Translations under genes and position numbers: made by a program | Notes under the pieces: generated by a model | Seen by the model: the letters and a program-made list of their open reading frames with translations, nothing else | Database searches by the model: none | Told to the model about the DNA's origin: nothing | Origin: Dehalococcoidia bacterium | GTDB taxonomy: Bacteria > Chloroflexota > Dehalococcoidia > SM23-28-2 > HRBIN24 | Length of the DNA: 64,000 nt | Assembly (NCBI GenBank): GCA_025062275.1 | Contig: JANXAP010000018.1 | Coordinates: 1 to 64,000 of the forward strand | Direction: 5' to 3' | In this document: positions 61,588 to 64,000 of the stretch, piece after piece | How positions within the stretch are numbered: the first letter of the stretch is position 1 | How the letters are laid out: each line of letters begins with the position of its first letter

Positions 61588-63186
61588 CTACTCCAGGGAG
61601 GCCAGGTATGGGTAGTGGGGCTGGCCGCCGTAGACCACCTCCACCTCCAGGCCAGGGCGCTCTCGCCCCAACTCCTGGGCCAGGGCCTCCGCCTCCTGGG
61701 CCGTGACCTCTGCGCCGTAATACAGGGTCAGGAGGCCTTCGCTGCCGTCCAGCAGGTCCAGGGCGCGGTGCAGGGCCTCCTCGGCACTGGCGGCTTTCAC
61801 CTTCAGCTCTCCGTCCACCAGGGCTATGTAGTCCCCCTCGCGCACTTCCAGGTCGCCGATGCGCACGTCCCGAACCGAGCGGGTGACCTCGATGGTGCGC
61901 ACGGCCGCCGCCGCCTCCTGCATCGCCTGGACGTTGTCCTCTAGGTCGCGGCTGGGGCCGAAGGCGAGGACGGCGGCGATGCCCTGGGGGACCGATACGG
62001 TCTCCAGCACCGCCACCTTTTTGCTGGACATCTCGGCTGCCTGACGGGCAGCCAGCAGGATGTTCTTGTCGTTGGGGAGGAGGATGACCTCCTGGGCGGG
62101 CGCCGATTCGATGGCGTCCAGCAGTTGCCCGGCGCTGGGGTTCATGGTGGGGCCGCCGCTCACCACGATGGCCCCCAGGCTGCGGAGGGTCTGGGCCAGG
62201 CCGTCGCCCGGGGCTACGGCCACCACCGCCGCCGTGGGCTGGAGCGACTCCTGGAGCTGGAAGAACTGCCCCGCCTGCTGACGGATGTTCTCGATGCGCA
62301 CTTCCAGAAGCTCGCCGACGTCGGTGCCGATGCGTATCGCGCCTCCGGGGTCGTTGGTGTGGACGTGGGCGCGCACCAGGCGCTCGTCTCCCACGGCCAC
62401 CACCGAATCGCCCAGTTGCTCCAGACGGGCGCGGATGGTCTCCGGCTCCAGCCCCTGCCCCTCCACCAGGAACTGGGTGCAGTAGCCGTAGAGAGAGGGC
62501 TCGGCGGCATGCATCTCCTGTGTGTGGGAGAGCCAGTCGCGTTGCACGTGGGCGGGGGCCAGAGCTGGCGCTTCCTCCAGAGACTCGCCCCGCAGGCAGC
62601 GGGCGAAGGAGTCCAGCAGCACCCACAGCCCCTGTCCGCCCGCGTCCACCACGCCGGCCTCGGCCAGCACGGGCAGCATCTCGGGGGTGCGGTCCACCGT
62701 CTCCCTGGCCTTGTGGGCGGCGGCGGTGAAGAGGGTCACCAGGTCCTTCTCGCCGTCGTCTACCAGGGAGCGGACAGCGGCGGCCGTCTCGCGCGCCACC
62801 GTCAGCATGGTGCCCTCTTTGGGGTTGGCGACGGCCTGGTAGGCCAGCCTCGCCGCCTCCTCCAGCCCCGCTGCCAGAGTGGGGGCGTCCAGCTGGGTGG
62901 CGCCCGCAGCTGCCCGGGCCAGCCCCCGCACCATCTGGGAGAGGATGACGCCGGAATTGCCGCGGGCGCCCATCAGGGCGCCACGGGCCAGCGCCTCCAT
63001 CAGCTCGCCCACGGGGATGTCCCGGCCTTCGGGGTCGAGGCGGGCTGCCTCCTCCAGCGTGGCCCGCAGGGTGAGGAGCATGTTGGTGCCCGTGTCGCCG
63101 TCGGGGACAGGATATACGTTGATGGCGTTGAGGGCCTCTACCTGACCCTCGAAGCGCTGGACGGCTGCTCGCAGGGCGCGGAACAG
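61588..63186 (-). CDS. DAK2-domain protein, fatty-acid-kinase FakA-like; start uncertain
   Basis: The frame encodes a FakA/YloV-type protein: an N-terminal nucleotide-binding DAK2 domain with NVYPVPDGDTGTNMLLTL, ARGNSGVILSQM and GVVDAGGQGLW, then a middle domain (HVHTNDPGGAI, NPSAGQLLDAI, LPNDKNI) and a C-terminal domain. FakA phosphorylates fatty acids bound to FakB. The metal-binding Asp cluster lies upstream of the first ATG (63081). Between the in-frame stop at 63268-63270 and that ATG there is no ATG, GTG or TTG; CTG at 63186 is my guess. Confidence 0.8.
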   Translation of the reverse strand: MFRALRAAVQRFEGQVEALNAINVYPVPDGDTGTNMLLTLRATLEEAARLDPEGRDIPVGELMEALARGALMGARGNSGVILSQMVRGLARAAAGATQLDAPTLAAGLEEAARLAYQAVANPKEGTMLTVARETAAAVRSLVDDGEKDLVTLFTAAAHKARETVDRTPEMLPVLAEAGVVDAGGQGLWVLLDSFARCLRGESLEEAPALAPAHVQRDWLSHTQEMHAAEPSLYGYCTQFLVEGQGLEPETIRARLEQLGDSVVAVGDERLVRAHVHTNDPGGAIRIGTDVGELLEVRIENIRQQAGQFFQLQESLQPTAAVVAVAPGDGLAQTLRSLGAIVVSGGPTMNPSAGQLLDAIESAPAQEVILLPNDKNILLAARQAAEMSSKKVAVLETVSVPQGIAAVLAFGPSRDLEDNVQAMQEAAAAVRTIEVTRSVRDVRIGDLEVREGDYIALVDGELKVKAASAEEALHRALDLLDGSEGLLTLYYGAEVTAQEAEALAQELGRERPGLEVEVVYGGQPHYPYLASLE

Positions 63187-63272
63187 GTCCGACGCGGAAA
63201 GGGAAGCAACGGCGGTGGCCTCACCGCCCGTTCCTCGCCGTCGCTCCCTGCGGCTGCCCGTGGCGCTTCACC

Positions 63273-63301
63273 TTGCCCTTGGCCTGCGGGGGTGGTAGGA
63301 T
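63273..63301 (+). promoter_or_regulatory. Possible rpmB promoter
   Basis: TTGCCC (63273-63278), a 17-base spacer and TAGGAT (63296-63301), 55 bases before the rpmB start. Confidence 0.4.
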
Positions 63302-63355
63302 ACCACTTGCGCATTCTAGCAAGGGGCCGAAGAAGGGTAAAGCGAGGGATCGAGG

Positions 63356-63571
63356 GTGGCCAAGTGTCAGCTCTGTGGCAAAGGCACCCGCTTCGGGCGT
63401 AACATACGCCACCAGCACTCGGGCCGCTGGGAGCGGCGCGCTCCCAAGACCTCCCGTATCTTCAAGGCCAACGTCCAGAAGAAGACCCTCGTCATCGATG
63501 GACGGCCCCAGAAACTGAAGGTCTGCACCTCCTGCCTCAGCGCCCTCCTGAAGAAGACCGCCAGCCTCTAG
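63356..63571 (+). CDS. rpmB: 50S ribosomal protein L28, Zn-binding form
   Basis: A 71-residue L28. It keeps two Cys pairs, CQLCGKG and CTSCLSA, so it is the zinc-ribbon (C+) form. GRNIRHQHSGRWERRAPKTSRIFKANVQKKTL is typical. GTG at 63356 follows GAGGGATCGAGG. It is divergent from the DAK2 gene. Confidence 0.95.
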   Translation: MAKCQLCGKGTRFGRNIRHQHSGRWERRAPKTSRIFKANVQKKTLVIDGRPQKLKVCTSCLSALLKKTASL

Positions 63572-63655
63572 CCCCCTTGACCTTGCCGTCGCTGGAAGGT
63601 GTAGCGTCGGCAGCGGGGCCAGCCCTCTCGAGACCGACGCCAGGGAGGTGGCGAT

Positions 63656-63868
63656 ATGCAGCCTGTGGTGCGCTACAGCCTGTGTCCGGACTGCGAAGCC
63701 TGCCCGGAAGTGGCCATCTACCCCGACCGGGTGCTCATCGGCGAGGAGGGGAACCAGGTGCGCCTGACGCGCCAGGAGTGGGAGCGGCTGGTGGCGGCCG
63801 TCCGCTCGGGCGAGCTGGACGCGACGGCCGACCCCTGCTGCCCCGACTGCCCTCCCGATTGTTGCTGA
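63656..63868 (+). CDS. 70-residue Cys-rich protein
   Basis: A small acidic protein with nine Cys in two clusters: CPDCEACPEV near the N terminus and CCPDCPPDCC at the very end. The middle (about 22-55) forms a short helical segment QVRLTRQEWERLVAAVRSGEL. It may bind metal or a cluster. It lies just upstream of a MerR regulator. GGGAGGTGG precedes the ATG. I do not recognise the family. Confidence 0.75.
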   Translation: MQPVVRYSLCPDCEACPEVAIYPDRVLIGEEGNQVRLTRQEWERLVAAVRSGELDATADPCCPDCPPDCC

Positions 63869-63890
63869 GCTGCAGGGGGCGACCTGATCA

Positions 63891-63906
63891 CGGGGGCTGG
63901 CCCCCG
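63891..63906. terminator. Small GC hairpin
   Basis: CGGGGG/CCCCCG with a 4-base loop lies between the Cys-rich gene and the MerR gene. There is no T-run. Confidence 0.3.
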
Positions 63907-63917
63907 GAGGGGATAGC

Positions 63918-64000
63918 ATGGGCGCCATGGTCATCGGCGAGCTGGCAAGACGGGCCGGCGTGAGCCCGCGGACCGTCCGCTTCTACGAATCGTTGGGGCT
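63918..64000 (+). CDS. MerR-family regulator, N-terminal fragment
   Basis: The first 27 codons read MGAMVIGELARRAGVSPRTVRFYESLGL, the MerR winged-helix start. GGAGGGG precedes the ATG at 63918; ATG at 63927 is an alternative. The gene is cut by the right edge, so the effector domain cannot be assigned. Confidence 0.88.
   Translation, partial: MGAMVIGELARRAGVSPRTVRFYESLG

Overview
The window is a GC-rich bacterial chromosome segment with tightly packed genes; no gene-free stretch exceeds about 225 bases. Gene content suggests a Chloroflexota-like lineage, though I cannot prove this from sequence alone. The signs are F420/LLM-type oxidoreductases, several family III CoA-transferases, a two-gene B12-dependent mutase with MeaB, DUF763, GPH-type transporters, and many GTG/TTG starts beside recognisable TTGACA/TATAAT promoters. 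No CRISPR array, insertion sequence or rRNA was seen.

Region 1 (1-7.2 kb): prfB with a programmed frameshift (cut by the left edge), endonuclease V, a DUF763 protein, YceI-like and helical-repeat secreted proteins, a His-rich membrane protein, and an OmpR-type two-component system. Region 2 (7.2-14.5 kb): tRNA-Leu, tRNA-Gly and tRNA-Cys, then the complete de novo NAD route nadA ... nadB-nadC, interrupted by hpt, adenine deaminase and a Cys-type phosphatase. Region 3 (14.6-22.1 kb): a surface-sugar locus with a GT-C membrane glycosyltransferase and rmlA-rmlB, converging on a minus-strand operon GT2-methyltransferase-SDR-DegT aminotransferase. Region 4 (22.2-25.8 kb): ffh-rpsP-khpA-rimM, and gap.

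Region 5 (25.9-47.3 kb) is the accessory highlight: a mostly plus-strand catabolic cluster. It has two pairs of family III CoA-transferases, a class I CoA-transferase, an AidB-like acyl-CoA dehydrogenase, a three-subunit acetone-carboxylase-like enzyme (beta, alpha, gamma, in the acxABC order), a DUF35 OB-fold/Zn-ribbon protein paired with a thiolase-fold protein that has lost two catalytic residues, an LLM oxidoreductase and a Leu/Ile/Val-type binding lipoprotein. It is interrupted by a minus-strand padR-modABC operon. In both CoA-transferase pairs one member keeps the catalytic Asp and the other lacks it. The inferred logic is ketone carboxylation, CoA activation, then C-C cleavage.

Region 6 (47.3-57 kb): mixed housekeeping genes (metallo-hydrolase, gpsA, sufU, rimI, cytidylate-kinase-like, acyltransferase, GPH transporter, rpiB-like, DUF2344, CorC-like). 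Region 7 (57-61.4 kb): a methylmalonyl-CoA pathway operon, mcmA1-dinB-mce-VOC-mcmA2-meaB, which could take propionyl-CoA to succinyl-CoA once carboxylated. Region 8 (61.5-64 kb): a DAK2/FakA-type protein with no ordinary start codon, divergent rpmB, a 70-residue Cys-rich protein and the start of a MerR regulator cut by the right edge.
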